Positions 19,458-29,094 of a DNA stretch of 64,000 bases are shown one piece after another; position 1 is the stretch's first letter; every line of letters starts with the position of its first letter. Below the pieces are notes generated by a model, which worked only from the letters and a program-made list of their open reading frames with translations, was not told the origin of the DNA and made no database searches. Made by a program: the position numbers and the translations under genes. The stretch comes from Natronobacterium haloterrestre (GTDB taxonomy: Archaea; Halobacteriota; Halobacteria; Halobacteriales; Natrialbaceae). The stretch is taken from contig NZ_FOKW01000003.1 in the NCBI RefSeq assembly GCF_900112205.1, positions 455,453-519,452 on the forward strand, read 5' to 3'.

Positions 19458-20177
19458 ATGCACCGACGGCAGTTCGTCGCCGCGCTTGCGTCCGGCGGCG
19501 TCGTCGCCTCGGCCGGCTGTCTCGGCGACCTGCTCGAGGAGGTAACGACGGTATCGGCGTCGCCGGCGATCGTTCCCGAGTCGGTCGCGACGGAGGTCGG
19601 GTACGACTACCGCGGGACCGAAGAGTCCGTCAGGACGGAATCCGTGGCGGGCGAGACGGTCGAGGTGACGAACTACGCCAGCGAGTACGTCCGGACGATC
19701 GACCTCCCGCTGGACCCGTTCGGCGGCGGCGAAGACGACGGCGAGGACGACGGGAACACGGACGGCGTCGAGGCCGGCGTCTTCGGTCTCCTGACGACCC
19801 CCGAGGTCAGCGTCGCCGGCGAGAACTTCAATCCCGTCGGCGACATGAACCGCGCAGAGATCGCCGAACGCGTCCAGGACCGGTACGGCGAACTCGAGGT
19901 CGGCGACGATCCCGTCGGTCGCCGCTCGGTCCCGGTGCTGGGCGACACGACGACGGTCGAGACTTTCGAGGGGGAAGCGACCATCCAGGAGGTCACGATC
20001 GACGTCGTCGTCGACGTCGCGCGCCCGGATCGGGGCGGTGATCACCTCGTCGTCGTCGGCGTCTACCCCGACGAGACGGGATTCGATCGGGAGGCCGAGG
20101 CCGAACGGATCGACACGCTGATCGAGGCGATCGAACACGGGGACGGCGTCGAGGTAAATCTCGAGGAGAGCGACTAG
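19458..20177 (+). CDS. Tat lipoprotein, DUF6517-like
   Basis: A 239-residue predicted lipoprotein. MHRRQFVAALASGG is a Tat signal and the ASAGC box supplies the lipid-modified Cys near residue 21. The mature part resembles haloarchaeal DUF6517, with VSASPAIVPESVATEVGYDY near the start and a strand-rich C-terminus. An acidic Gly/Asp loop interrupts it around residue 95. Function unknown; cell-surface anchored. Its stop codon overlaps the stop of the convergent protease gene by 4 bases. Confidence 0.8.
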   Translation: MHRRQFVAALASGGVVASAGCLGDLLEEVTTVSASPAIVPESVATEVGYDYRGTEESVRTESVAGETVEVTNYASEYVRTIDLPLDPFGGGEDDGEDDGNTDGVEAGVFGLLTTPEVSVAGENFNPVGDMNRAEIAERVQDRYGELEVGDDPVGRRSVPVLGDTTTVETFEGEATIQEVTIDVVVDVARPDRGGDHLVVVGVYPDETGFDREAEAERIDTLIEAIEHGDGVEVNLEESD

Positions 20178-21250
20178 AAACCGAGCGCGGTCGCGATCGA
20201 CAGCCCGCTCGCGAGCGCGCCGAGCAAGTATCCCCCGATGGCGCCACCGTTGAGCAGCGGCAGGCCCGCGTGGGCGCGCCCCTTCAGGACCATGTACATG
20301 AGTACCAGCAGCCCCACGATCGTGCCGAGCAACGCCCCCAGTGCGGGGAGGTTCAGCGCGATCCAGGGGAGGCCGAGCGTACCGACCTCGAGGAAGAAGG
20401 CCGCGCTGACGACCAGAATGGTGGGGATGACCGCGTCGCCGAGCCCGATGAACAGGGCGTCGCGCTCGAGTTCCTCTCCGTCGTCCTCGTCCGCGTCCGC
20501 ATCCTCGGTCCCGTCGCCCGACACCGAGGGATCCGGCTTGAGTTCGGGATCCATCTCCCCGTCGGCCTCGAGACTCCGGTCGGCACCGCCGTCGGAGGCG
20601 GCCCCGTCCCCGTCGGACTCGAGGGTCTCGGGTTCGCCCGCGCCCGACTCGAGGTAGGAGTAGGACAGCGTCGTCGGGATGACGAGCACGACCGGGATCT
20701 TCAGGTCCATTACGCCCTCCGCGAGGTCGAGCATGTGTTCGGTGCCGTAGACGCTGATCGCGTCGTAGACCGCGAGGACGGTCAGCAACAGCAGCGCCGG
20801 GAGGAGGCCGAAGCTGATGCCGAACAGCGCGGCCGCACCGGCACCCATCAACATCCCGGTGAGGTCGATGACGTACCACTCGGGATAGAGGAGGAGCGCG
20901 GCTCCGACGCCGGCCGCCGCGAGGGCGGCGAGGGCGTTGACCGAGCCGACGGTCACCGTCGGCGGGACGAACTCGCTGAAGACGAACCAGGAGAGCATCA
21001 CGCTCACGCCGACGATCAGCGCGCGGATCAGCCACTGCTGGTCGAACTTGAACGCCGCGAGCATGAGCGCGGTCGCGGCGAGGATGATGCCGAAGTAGAC
21101 GACGCTGTTGGTCGGGTCCTCGGGGTTCTCGACGGCCTGGCGCTCGGACTCGTAGAAGGGTTCGATCAACGCCAGCGCGCCGAGTTGCACGCCGAGGAAG
21201 AGGAGGACCGTCACGCCGACGGCCCCGAGAATGCGCGTCCGATCGTTCAT
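20174..21250 (-). CDS. Presenilin-type intramembrane aspartyl protease (A22 family)
   Basis: A 358-residue polytopic membrane protein with about nine helices. The two catalytic motifs of presenilin/signal-peptide-peptidase homologues are visible: YD (162-163, LLTVLAVYDAISVYG) and GLGD (269-272, ALFIGLGDAVIP). A long acidic loop of about 60 residues separates the two catalytic helices, as in other haloarchaeal members. The start at the ATG at 21250 removes a non-homologous Arg/Pro-rich stretch. Substrates are unknown; it may clear membrane remnants of signal peptides. Confidence 0.92.
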   Translation of the reverse strand: MNDRTRILGAVGVTVLLFLGVQLGALALIEPFYESERQAVENPEDPTNSVVYFGIILAATALMLAAFKFDQQWLIRALIVGVSVMLSWFVFSEFVPPTVTVGSVNALAALAAAGVGAALLLYPEWYVIDLTGMLMGAGAAALFGISFGLLPALLLLTVLAVYDAISVYGTEHMLDLAEGVMDLKIPVVLVIPTTLSYSYLESGAGEPETLESDGDGAASDGGADRSLEADGEMDPELKPDPSVSGDGTEDADADEDDGEELERDALFIGLGDAVIPTILVVSAAFFLEVGTLGLPWIALNLPALGALLGTIVGLLVLMYMVLKGRAHAGLPLLNGGAIGGYLLGALASGLSIATALGF

Positions 21251-21428
21251 AGCGCGCCGTTTGCACCCCGGTCGTATGGGTGTTTTCGTTGGCGGGCGGA
21301 CGCCGAGCGGATCGCCGAGTAGATCGCCGGCCGGTTCGAACGCAGTCCCCGTTATCACTAGCGTCGAGTTACCGAATACAAGGGACAGGATCGAAGAAAT
21401 GTTGAAACTCTAGCACGTACAGCGGGGT

Positions 21429-21908
21429 GTGCCCTCCAGCATATCGCGACGCGATTTCGTCACCGCACTCGCTGCCGGCGTACCGATCGCGGCCGCCGGT
21501 TGCCTCGGAAGCGACGAAGCGATCGCCCGGTGTTCCAGTCAGGGTGCAAACCTCGAGGACGGTCCCCTCGAACGCGCGAAAGTGATTCGCGGTGACGAGG
21601 AACTCGCACTCGGGATCCTCGTCGACGCCGACGCACCAACCGACGAGTCGGCCGACGCGGTCGTCGTGCGCAACCGCGACGGCGACCTCGTCGCCGACGT
21701 GCCGATCAGGGACAACCGAGAGATGAGCGCCCTCGAGCCGGATATCGATCCCGCCTTCGACGAGGATGGCGAGCTGTACGCCGTCCGGCTCGGCGCGCCG
21801 CCACAGCACGGGGACTTCGACCTCGAGGTGGTCGATCCGGAAGGTGAGATCGTCCAGTCGGTACACACTCGGTTCAACTGCTACGATCCGGATGGCGAAC
21901 TTCCCTGA
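21429..21908 (+). CDS. Tat lipoprotein of unknown function
   Basis: A 159-residue protein with a Tat lipoprotein signal (SRRDFVTALAAG, then IAAAGC). The mature domain is acidic and mainly beta, with a possible disulphide between the Cys near residue 35 and the Cys near residue 151. The start codon is GTG; no in-frame ATG fits the signal peptide. I do not recognise the family. It is convergent with gar1. Confidence 0.75.
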   Translation: MPSSISRRDFVTALAAGVPIAAAGCLGSDEAIARCSSQGANLEDGPLERAKVIRGDEELALGILVDADAPTDESADAVVVRNRDGDLVADVPIRDNREMSALEPDIDPAFDEDGELYAVRLGAPPQHGDFDLEVVDPEGEIVQSVHTRFNCYDPDGELP

Positions 21909-21929
21909 CCGGACTCGAGAAGCGAGGAA

Positions 21930-22181
21930 TTATCGGGCGTACAGCGTCCCACCGACCAGCGACGGGAGATGAACGTCGTCGTCGGGTGAGACGGCCAGGT
22001 AGGGTCGGTCGACGGGACCGAAGACGTCGACGACGCGGCCGACCTCCTCGAGCGAGTCGTCGAGGACGGGGGTGCCGACTTCGTTCCGGAAGCGGTCGTC
22101 GTCCCCGTCGCTCTCGTCGGCCCGCAACACCGCGAGCCCCTGTGCCGTTCGAACGACGGTGCCGACGCGACGCATGCTCAT
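21930..22181 (-). CDS. gar1: H/ACA RNP protein Gar1
   Basis: An 83-residue Gar1-like beta-barrel protein of the H/ACA ribonucleoprotein that pseudouridylates rRNA. Typical features are [19 protein letters not shown] at the start, [29 protein letters not shown] in the middle and LVGGTLYAR at the end. It overlaps the srp19 stop in an ATGA arrangement, the conserved haloarchaeal pairing. Confidence 0.93.
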   Translation of the reverse strand: MSMRRVGTVVRTAQGLAVLRADESDGDDDRFRNEVGTPVLDDSLEEVGRVVDVFGPVDRPYLAVSPDDDVHLPSLVGGTLYAR

Positions 22182-22459
22182 TCGCGCATCGCGGCGACGT
22201 ACGCTGCCACGGCCTGGACGAGGTCGTTTTTCGTCGAGTCGTCGGCTCCGCGGACGACGACCCGGCCCCGCTGGGCCCAGTGCTCGCGGGAGTAGGACTT
22301 GTCCCGCTCTATCGTGGCGTCGTATCCGATCTGCTGGACGGCTTTCGCGATCTCGTCGACCGTCGGCTCCTCGACGGCCAGGTCCTCGGAGACGCGACGG
22401 CCCTCCGAGCGGGAGAGCGACGCGTCGAGGTAAGCGGGCCAGATAACGTTCTCGACCAT
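22178..22459 (-). CDS. srp19: Signal recognition particle protein SRP19
   Basis: A 93-residue protein that binds SRP 7S RNA and prepares it for SRP54. Features: [19 protein letters not shown] at the N-terminus, an acidic/helical middle with [11 protein letters not shown], and a basic [13 protein letters not shown] strand. First gene of the srp19-gar1 pair, with a 4-base overlap. Confidence 0.95.
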   Translation of the reverse strand: MVENVIWPAYLDASLSRSEGRRVSEDLAVEEPTVDEIAKAVQQIGYDATIERDKSYSREHWAQRGRVVVRGADDSTKNDLVQAVAAYVAAMRE

Positions 22460-22558
22460 GCGTTGGTGTGTGCAGGCCGACGAGTAAACGCTTGTGAACT
22501 CCGCGTCCCCCGATCGGCCGTGGCTCGCGACGGAACTGGGTAAGAAAGCGAAAGCGGG

Positions 22559-23800
22559 TTACGTTCCTCGAGCGGAGCGAGCGGCTCCGACGACCGCGAG
22601 CATCGCGAGGACGGCGACGGCGACCGGGACGCCGAAGCCGGGGATGGAGTCGCCCGATTCCGCGGTGTCGTCGGCCTCGGTGTCGCCGGTATCCTCCTCG
22701 TCCTCGTCCGACGTTTCGGAGCCCGACTCGTCGGCATAGGCGTTATCACTGCCGTCGGCCTCGTCACCATCGCCCTCGCCCTCACCCTCGTCGTCGCTCG
22801 AGAAGTCGCCGTATTCCGCGATCCGATCGTCGTCGGCGAGGCCGGCCTCCTCGTAGGCGTCGGGGTGGACCTCGTGGACCATCTCGGCGATCGCCACCAC
22901 GACGAGCGGGCCGGGCTGGTTCATGTACTGATCGTTCACCGCGACGAACCGCTCGTTCTGGTAGGCCGAGGTCTCCATCACGCCCTCGCTGACCGGCGGT
23001 TCGCCCCAGGATTCGCCGTAGACGATCCAGTCGGGATCCTCCTCGATGACCTGCTCGTCGTCGACCATCTGCCAGCCCTCGATACCGATCTCCGCGCCGA
23101 GGTTCTCGAGGCCGGCCGTCGTCAGGAGTTCGTGGGAGAAGGTCCCTTCGCCGGCGGTGAAGCCATCGCCCATCTCGTAGTAAGCCAGCGGGCGGTCCTC
23201 CGACGGGACGGCGTCGTCGATGTCGGCCAGCGTCTCGTCCATCCAGTCGAGGGTCTCCTCGGCTCCCTCGCACTCGCCGGTGATCTCGCCGGTCCAGCGG
23301 ATGTTCTCGGCGACGCCGTCGAGAGACTCGCCGGTCGGGAAGACGAAGACGGTCAGCCCGGCGTCACGTAGCTGGTCGACTACGGCGTCGTCCTCGAGGG
23401 TGTTGGCCGCCAGGACGACGTCGGGTTCCTCGGCGATCACTTCCTCGGCGATCGGCGTGAGGCCGTCGTCCTCGGTGATGTCGAGGTCCTCGTCGGCCTC
23501 GAGGTAGGCGGTGTACTGCCCGACGGGCATGCCGACGACCTTGTCCGCTGCGCCAATCTCGAACATCGTCTGTGCGTCGCTTGGTTGCAAGGCGACGACT
23601 GCGTCGGGTTCTTCCTCGACGGTGACGGTTTCGCCCGTCGCGTCGGTCGCCTCGAACGGGAACTCGCAGGTCGGCGACTCCTGTGCACTCAACGCCGCGT
23701 TCGATCCGCTCCCGGCCGCCAGACCGGCTCCGGCGGCTGGAGCGGCCGTGAACGCGAGGGCCATCGATACCGCAACGATAACGACCAGTGACTTTCGCAT
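22559..23800 (-). CDS. btuF: Cobalamin/iron-complex substrate-binding protein with PGF-CTERM anchor
   Basis: A 413-residue BtuF/FhuD-type binding protein of a metal-chelate ABC importer. It has a Sec signal (about 1-25), two lobes (about 50-330) with the [23 protein letters not shown] entry strand and the [14 protein letters not shown] loop, a long Asp/Glu/Ser-rich stalk (about 335-385) and a C-terminal PGFGVPVAV helix plus a basic tail, the PGF-CTERM sorting signal processed by archaeosortase. The divergent btuC-btuD genes supply membrane and ATP-binding subunits. Cobalamin is the likeliest cargo in this arrangement, but an iron chelate cannot be excluded. Confidence 0.88.
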   Translation of the reverse strand: MRKSLVVIVAVSMALAFTAAPAAGAGLAAGSGSNAALSAQESPTCEFPFEATDATGETVTVEEEPDAVVALQPSDAQTMFEIGAADKVVGMPVGQYTAYLEADEDLDITEDDGLTPIAEEVIAEEPDVVLAANTLEDDAVVDQLRDAGLTVFVFPTGESLDGVAENIRWTGEITGECEGAEETLDWMDETLADIDDAVPSEDRPLAYYEMGDGFTAGEGTFSHELLTTAGLENLGAEIGIEGWQMVDDEQVIEEDPDWIVYGESWGEPPVSEGVMETSAYQNERFVAVNDQYMNQPGPLVVVAIAEMVHEVHPDAYEEAGLADDDRIAEYGDFSSDDEGEGEGDGDEADGSDNAYADESGSETSDEDEEDTGDTEADDTAESGDSIPGFGVPVAVAVLAMLAVVGAARSARGT

Positions 23801-23825
23801 CGACGGAGTACAGACGGCACTCCAA

Positions 23826-23835
23826 CAAATATTTG
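23826..23835. promoter_or_regulatory. Palindromic TATA element shared by btuF and btuC
   Basis: CAAATATTTG is a perfect 10-base palindrome in the 59-base divergent spacer. Its AAATATTT core lies 27 bases from the btuF ATG (23800) and 26 bases from the btuC ATG (23860), the usual TATA spacing for leaderless haloarchaeal transcripts in both directions. Confidence 0.6.
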
Positions 23836-23859
23836 ACTAATGCAATCGGGGTTTCAGAC

Positions 23860-24915
23860 ATGCGAATCCCCCGGGTCTCCGGACGGATCCTCACCTGGTC
23901 GCTGGCGCTTGTGGTCCTCCTCGCCGGAACCGTGATCGGCAGCGCGATGCTCGGACCCGTCCGGATCGACCCGATCACCGTCTCGAAAGCCGTACTCAAC
24001 CTCACGGGGATCGTGGCCTACGAGGTTCCCTCCGCCCACCAGACAATCGTCGCGGACGTGCGACTGCCACGGATCGCCCTCGGCGCGGTCGTCGGTTTCT
24101 CGCTCGCGGCCGCGGGGACGGTCATGCAGGGGTTTTTCAGGAACCCGCTCGCCGATCCGTCGATCATCGGCGTCTCGACCGGCGCGGCGGCGGGTGCGGT
24201 CGCCGCCATCGCGTTCCCCGCCCTGTTGCCGTTCTCGAGCGTCCACGTCCCCGCCTTCGTCGGAGCGATCGGAACGGCGCTGTTCGTCTACGCGGTCGCG
24301 ACCGAGGGCGGGCGGACGCCGGTCGCCACCCTGTTGCTTGCCGGCGTCGCGGTCCAGGCGTTTCTCGGCGCGGTGATCTCGTACATGCTGGTTCTCAGCG
24401 GCGAGAACCTGCGGGAGGCGGTCGTCTGGATGATGGGCCACCTCCACCGGAGTAGCTGGGACGACGTCACGTTCGCGTTGCCGGTCGCCGTCGTCGGGAC
24501 GGTCGTCCTCGGCGCGTACGCACGCGAGATGAACGTTCTCCTGCTGGGCGAGGAGGACGCCCACCACCTCGGCGTCGACGTCGAGCGGACCAAACTCCTC
24601 TTGCTCGCGCTGGCCAGCATCGTCACCGCCGCAGGGGTGGCCGTCGCCGGCGTCATCGGCTTCGTCGGCCTGATCGTCCCCCACATCATGCGCCTGATCG
24701 TCGGGCCGGACCACCGGATCCTGCTGCCGACCAGCGCGCTCGCGGGGGCCTCGTTTCTCGTCGCGACCGACACGATCGCACGACTCGATACCCTGCCGCT
24801 TCCGCTGGGTCTCGAGGTCGGGACGCCGATCGTCCCCGTCGGGATCGTGACGGCCGCGCTCGGCGCGCCGTTTTTCCTCTATCTGCTCACCAAACGGGAG
24901 GTGCACGCGCTGTGA
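23860..24915 (+). CDS. btuC: Cobalamin-type ABC transporter permease (FecCD family)
   Basis: A 351-residue integral membrane protein with about ten helices. Family signatures include [33 protein letters not shown] (read in two adjoining pieces), the [15 protein letters not shown] region, and [16 protein letters not shown] near the C-terminus, which contacts the ATPase. The ATG at 23860 fits a leaderless transcript from the shared TATA element. It overlaps btuD by 4 bases (GTGA). Confidence 0.92.
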   Translation: MRIPRVSGRILTWSLALVVLLAGTVIGSAMLGPVRIDPITVSKAVLNLTGIVAYEVPSAHQTIVADVRLPRIALGAVVGFSLAAAGTVMQGFFRNPLADPSIIGVSTGAAAGAVAAIAFPALLPFSSVHVPAFVGAIGTALFVYAVATEGGRTPVATLLLAGVAVQAFLGAVISYMLVLSGENLREAVVWMMGHLHRSSWDDVTFALPVAVVGTVVLGAYAREMNVLLLGEEDAHHLGVDVERTKLLLLALASIVTAAGVAVAGVIGFVGLIVPHIMRLIVGPDHRILLPTSALAGASFLVATDTIARLDTLPLPLGLEVGTPIVPVGIVTAALGAPFFLYLLTKREVHAL

Positions 24916-26459
24916 TCGATCCGTTCGGCGTTCGGAGCGACGGAGACGGGGGAGGTGGGAGAGGCGACCGCGAGAACGAGAGCCACGGCGACGCATCGCC
25001 GTTCGACGTCGGCCCCGCGACGATCGCCATCGACGACGTTTCCGTCTCGTTCGGCGACCTCTCGGTCCTCGAGGACGTCTCCGCGACGGTTCGACCGGGC
25101 GAGTTCGTCGGACTCGTCGGCCCGAACGGGGCGGGGAAGACCACCCTGCTGCGTACGATTAGCGGGGCGCTCGAGCCCGATGCCGGACGGGTGACGGTCG
25201 ACGGCGTCGACGTCCACGACGTCCCCTCGCGAGAGTCGAGCCGGCTCGTCGCGGTCGTCCCGCAGGACACAACGCTCTCGTTTTCGTTCCCCGTCCGGGA
25301 CGTCGTCGAGATGGGGCGACATCCCCATCGCTCGCGGTTCTCGCCGCCGACCAACCGGGATCGCGAAGCGGTCGCCCGGGCCCTCGAGCACACTCGTACG
25401 GCCGAACTCGCCGACCGCCCGATCGACGAGATCAGCGGCGGCCAGCGCCAGCGGGTCGTCCTCGCGCGGGCGATCGCCCAGGGGACGCCCGCACTTCTGC
25501 TGGACGAGCCGACCGCGAGCCTCGACGTCAACCACGCGATCGAGACGCTCGAGCTGGTCCGCGAGCTGGTCGCGGACGGCCGGACCGCGGTGGCGGCGAT
25601 CCACGATCTCGATCTCGCTGCGCGGTACTGCGATCGACTGGTGATGGTCGCCGACGGCGGCGTGAGAAGCGTTGGCTCGCCCGCGGAGGTACTCACGAGC
25701 GAGGCGCTCGCGGACGCGTTCGACGCGACGGCGACGGTGACCCCGAACCCGGTGACGGGGACGGAAACGGTGACGGCGCTGCCCGACGCCGACGATGCGC
25801 TGGCGGCCGTCGAATCGGCGACGGTCGACACCGATGCCCCCGGCGAACGGGAGCCAAGCACCGAACGGTCGGCCGACGCAGCCAGACTCGAGGGCGACGG
25901 CGGACGGATCGTCGACGTCGACCGGGATGACCTCGCGGTTCACGTTCTCGGAACGGGAACGACCGCCGCGGGCGTGCTCGCGCGCCTCGAGACCGCCTTC
26001 GATGGGGCCGATCGCCGGATCACCCTTACTACGTCCGTCGGCCCCGTAACACCGGGCGTCGTCACCGAAACCGCCGACCGCCTCGGGGTCGAGGTCGAGG
26101 TCATCGAGGCTGAACCGCACGCCGCGCTGTCCGAGGCTCGCCGGGAAACGCTCGTCGAACGGATCCGGACCGCCGACGCAACGGTGCTGGCCGATCCCGT
26201 GCTGGGCTCGGCGGGCGTCGTGCTCGAGACCCTCGAGGCGGCCGAACCGGCGGCGCTGGTCGTCACGGATCGGCGACCGCTCGAGGAGCGCAATTTCGCG
26301 GGCGAGACGGCCCGCCGACGGTACGAGCGGCTTCGCGATCCCGACCGGGACGGAGTCGTGGAAGCGACCCCGGAAACGGTGCTCGAGGGGCTCTCGAAGG
26401 TACTCGGGCGGGGCGGCTCCGACCGCGTCGACCTGGCCGCCGAGTCAGCGACCGACTGA
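24912..26459 (+). CDS. btuD: Cobalamin-type ABC ATPase with C-terminal extra domain
   Basis: A 515-residue protein. The ABC domain (about 38-290) has Walker [10 protein letters not shown] (70-78), signature ISGGQRQR, Walker [13 protein letters not shown] and the switch His in AAIHDLD. A low-complexity Thr/Glu/Asp linker follows, then an extra alpha/beta domain (about 325-500) with [21 protein letters not shown], absent from ordinary BtuD of about 250 residues. GTG start, overlapping btuC. The extra domain might bind a nucleotide or corrinoid; that is inference. Confidence 0.9.
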   Translation: MIDPFGVRSDGDGGGGRGDRENESHGDASPFDVGPATIAIDDVSVSFGDLSVLEDVSATVRPGEFVGLVGPNGAGKTTLLRTISGALEPDAGRVTVDGVDVHDVPSRESSRLVAVVPQDTTLSFSFPVRDVVEMGRHPHRSRFSPPTNRDREAVARALEHTRTAELADRPIDEISGGQRQRVVLARAIAQGTPALLLDEPTASLDVNHAIETLELVRELVADGRTAVAAIHDLDLAARYCDRLVMVADGGVRSVGSPAEVLTSEALADAFDATATVTPNPVTGTETVTALPDADDALAAVESATVDTDAPGEREPSTERSADAARLEGDGGRIVDVDRDDLAVHVLGTGTTAAGVLARLETAFDGADRRITLTTSVGPVTPGVVTETADRLGVEVEVIEAEPHAALSEARRETLVERIRTADATVLADPVLGSAGVVLETLEAAEPAALVVTDRRPLEERNFAGETARRRYERLRDPDRDGVVEATPETVLEGLSKVLGRGGSDRVDLAAESATD

Positions 26460-26490
26460 CCGTTCCACGGCCGGAACCGCGAACTGGACG

Positions 26491-26499
26491 GTTTTTTAC
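26491..26499 (+). promoter_or_regulatory. T-rich element between btuD and gatE
   Basis: GTTTTTTAC lies 26-32 bases before the gatE ATG, correctly placed for a TATA box of a leaderless gatE transcript. The T6 run could also end the btuC-btuD message. Confidence 0.4.
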
Positions 26500-26523
26500 C
26501 CCTCCGTCACCGAGTCACCGGCA

Positions 26524-28398
26524 ATGAGCGAGACCGAGTACGACTACGACGAGCTCGGACTCGTCGCCGGGCTGGAGATCCACCAGCAACTCGATACGGC
26601 GACGAAGCTGTTCTGTCAGTGTCCGACCGCCCTCCGCGAGCCAGAGGAGGCCGAGCGTACCTTCACCCGCTATCTCCACCCCACACGGAGCGAACTGGGC
26701 GAGATCGACGAGGCCGCCTTAGAGGAGAGCAAGGTCGACCGCGAGTTCGAGTACCTCGCGTACGACACCACCTGTCTCGTCGAGGAGGACGACGAGCCGC
26801 CCCACGAACTCGACGACGAGGCCCTCGAGACGGTCCTCGAGATCGCCCAGCTACTGGACATGGAGCCGGTCGACCAGGCCCACGTCATGCGCAAGATCGT
26901 CGTCGACGGCTCGAACACGTCGGGCTTCCAGCGGTCGACGCTGATGGCGACCGACGGCGAGATCGAGACGAGCGAGGGGACCGTCGGCGTCGAGGACCTC
27001 ATGCTCGAGGAGGAAAGCGCCCAGCGCGTCGAAGAGACCGACGACGGGGTTCGCTACAGCCTCGATCGGCTCGGCATCCCGCTGGTCGAGATCGGCACCG
27101 AGCCGGACATCTCGACGCCGGAACAGGCGCTCGAGGCCGCCGAGCGGATCGGGATGTTGCTCCGCTCGACGGGCAAGGTCAAGCGTGGGCTCGGGACGAT
27201 CCGCCAGGACGTCAACGTCTCGATCGCGGAGGGCGCTCGCGTCGAGATCAAGGGCGTCCAGAGCCTGGACGACATCGACGATATCGTCCGCAACGAGGTC
27301 GCCCGGCAGGTCGAACTCGTCGAGATCGCCGACGAGCTAACGGGGCGCGAGGCGGAAGTCGGCGAGCCCGAAGACGTCACCGCGGTCTTCGAGGACACGG
27401 ACAGCGGCGTCATCAAGGGCGCGCTCGGCTCCGGCGGGAGCGTGATGGCCGTCCCGCTGTACGGGTTCGACGGCCTCGTCGGCCGCGAGATCGCCCCGGA
27501 CCGCCGTCTCGGCACGGAGTTCTCCGACCACGCGAAGCGCCACGGCGCGGGCGGCATCTTCCACACCGACGAACTGCCGGCCTACGGCGTCACCGAGGAG
27601 GAGGTCGAGGTACTCCGGGACGCGGTCGACGCGGGGCCGGAGGACGCCGTCGCCATCGTCGCCGACGACACCGACACGGCCGAGGCGGCGATCGAGGCCG
27701 TCGCCGAACGCGCCGCAACCGCCCTCGAGGGCGTTCCCGAGGAGACTCGGGGCGCGAACGACGACGGGACGACCCGCTATCTGCGACCGCTCCCGGGCGC
27801 GGCGCGGATGTACCCCGAGACGGACGTACCGCCCGTCGAGCCCGACCCGAGTGACGTTCCCGAACCCGAACTGCTAACCGAGAAGGTCGAGCGCTACCAG
27901 GCGGAGTACGACCTCGGCGAAGGACTGGCCGAACAGGTCGCCTACGGGAAGCACATGCCGCTGTTCGAGGACGTCGTCTCCGACGGGATCGACCCCACAC
28001 TGGCCGCGTCGACGCTCGAGTCGACCCTGACCGAACTCCGTCGTGACGACGTCCCCGTAGAGAACCTCGAGGATGGGCACCTGCGCGGCGTGCTCGAACT
28101 GGTCGAGGACGGCGAGCTTCCCAACGAGGGCGTGCCGGACCTGCTGACCGCGCTGGCCGAGGACCCCGATCGGACCGCCGCGGAGGCGGCCGAGGAAGAA
28201 GGGCTCGGCGGTGCGGACGAGCAAGAGGTTCGGGAAGCTGTCGTCGAGGTCGTCGAGCGAAACGAGGCCCAGGTCGAGCAAGAGGGGATGCAGGCCTTCT
28301 CGGGCCTGATGGGCGAGTGCATGGGCGCACTCCGCGGGAAGGCCGACGGCGACCTCGTGAGTCAGTTGCTGCGCGAGGAGATCCAGAAGCGCGCCTGA
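26524..28398 (+). CDS. gatE: Glutamyl-tRNA(Gln) amidotransferase subunit E
   Basis: A 624-residue archaea-specific kinase/transamidase subunit that, with GatD, converts Glu-tRNA(Gln) to Gln-tRNA(Gln). The N-terminal GatB-like core starts with LVAGLEIHQQLDTATKLFC and contains CQCPTALRE, a GAD/AspRS-like insertion sits in the middle (about 280-400), and a C-terminal YqeY-like tail ends with LMGECMGALRGKADGDLV. Length is normal for the family. The partner gatD is not in this window. Confidence 0.97.
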   Translation: MSETEYDYDELGLVAGLEIHQQLDTATKLFCQCPTALREPEEAERTFTRYLHPTRSELGEIDEAALEESKVDREFEYLAYDTTCLVEEDDEPPHELDDEALETVLEIAQLLDMEPVDQAHVMRKIVVDGSNTSGFQRSTLMATDGEIETSEGTVGVEDLMLEEESAQRVEETDDGVRYSLDRLGIPLVEIGTEPDISTPEQALEAAERIGMLLRSTGKVKRGLGTIRQDVNVSIAEGARVEIKGVQSLDDIDDIVRNEVARQVELVEIADELTGREAEVGEPEDVTAVFEDTDSGVIKGALGSGGSVMAVPLYGFDGLVGREIAPDRRLGTEFSDHAKRHGAGGIFHTDELPAYGVTEEEVEVLRDAVDAGPEDAVAIVADDTDTAEAAIEAVAERAATALEGVPEETRGANDDGTTRYLRPLPGAARMYPETDVPPVEPDPSDVPEPELLTEKVERYQAEYDLGEGLAEQVAYGKHMPLFEDVVSDGIDPTLAASTLESTLTELRRDDVPVENLEDGHLRGVLELVEDGELPNEGVPDLLTALAEDPDRTAAEAAEEEGLGGADEQEVREAVVEVVERNEAQVEQEGMQAFSGLMGECMGALRGKADGDLVSQLLREEIQKRA

Positions 28399-28432
28399 GC
28401 TGCCCACCTTCCGTTCGACGCCGGTCGGCGTC

Positions 28433-28915
28433 TCAGTCGTCGACGAGTTCCTCGAGCAACGTCTCCAGTTCGTAGCTCTGTAACGCGTCCCGTTCCTCGA
28501 TCGCCGAGATGACGAACGTCGAGTCGGTACGCTCGACGCCCTCGAGTTGCTCGAACTCGGCGATCAGCCGCTCGACGGTCTCGCTGCTGCTCAGACGGGC
28601 GACGACGATGAAATCCGTCTCGCCCATCGTGAAGTAGACGTTCGTGACGCCCTCGACCGTCAGGAGCCGATCCGCGAACGACTCGTACGAGCCCTGGTAG
28701 TCGGCGTGGACCTCGACGATGACGGTCACGCCCAGTCCGAGTTTCTCGAGGTCGAGGTCGTACCGGTCGTTCGTGATGATGCCCTCCTCACGGAGGTTGG
28801 AGAGCCGGTAATGGATCGTCGAGACCGGGATGTCCGTTTCCTCGTGGAGCTGTTCGGGGCTTCCGGTTCCGAGTTCGGAGATGGCCTTCAACAGTCGCAC
28901 GTCGCGCTCGTCCAT
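28433..28915 (-). CDS. Lrp/AsnC-type transcriptional regulator
   Basis: A 160-residue regulator. The N-terminal helix-turn-helix (about 1-60) contains MDERDVRLLKAISELGTGSP and IPVSTIHYRLSNLREEGII, and the C-terminal RAM/ACT domain (about 65-140) contains GLGVTVIVEVHADY and TDFIVVARLSS. Such proteins form dimers and higher oligomers that respond to amino acids or related effectors. It is divergent from the EamA exporter gene, its likely target. The ATG at 28915 is preferred over an upstream one because the extension is not family-like. Confidence 0.9.
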   Translation of the reverse strand: MDERDVRLLKAISELGTGSPEQLHEETDIPVSTIHYRLSNLREEGIITNDRYDLDLEKLGLGVTVIVEVHADYQGSYESFADRLLTVEGVTNVYFTMGETDFIVVARLSSSETVERLIAEFEQLEGVERTDSTFVISAIEERDALQSYELETLLEELVDD

Positions 28916-28971
28916 ACGCGCACACTGGAGACTGGGGAACAAGTGTCCTTCGGCTGATGATATTGGAGAAA

Positions 28972-28979
28972 TCTACAAC
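28972..28979 (-). promoter_or_regulatory. Single GTTGTAGA half-site before the Lrp gene
   Basis: On the minus strand, GTTGTAGA lies about 60 bases before the Lrp ATG and just upstream of a TATA-like AATATCA. The same octamer opens the inverted repeat in front of the EamA gene, so both divergent promoters may be touched by one regulator. Confidence 0.35.
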
Positions 28980-29051
28980 GTACCACCGCGATATGGAGGG
29001 TGTTTGAATGCCATCCATATGTATGATTGTCAATCCGAGATTTGCAGGGTT

Positions 29052-29075
29052 GTTGTAGAAGGACCTAAGTACAAC
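29052..29075 (+). promoter_or_regulatory. Inverted repeat GTTGTA-N12-TACAAC over the EamA promoter
   Basis: Perfect 6-base half-sites flank the position where a TATA box is expected (CCTAAGTA, about 26-31 bases before the ATG at 29095). Occupancy by the divergent Lrp-type protein would block TBP/TFB binding; that the Lrp protein is the ligand is inferred from gene order. Confidence 0.5.
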
Positions 29076-29094
29076 CACCTATTCTGAATTCCGT

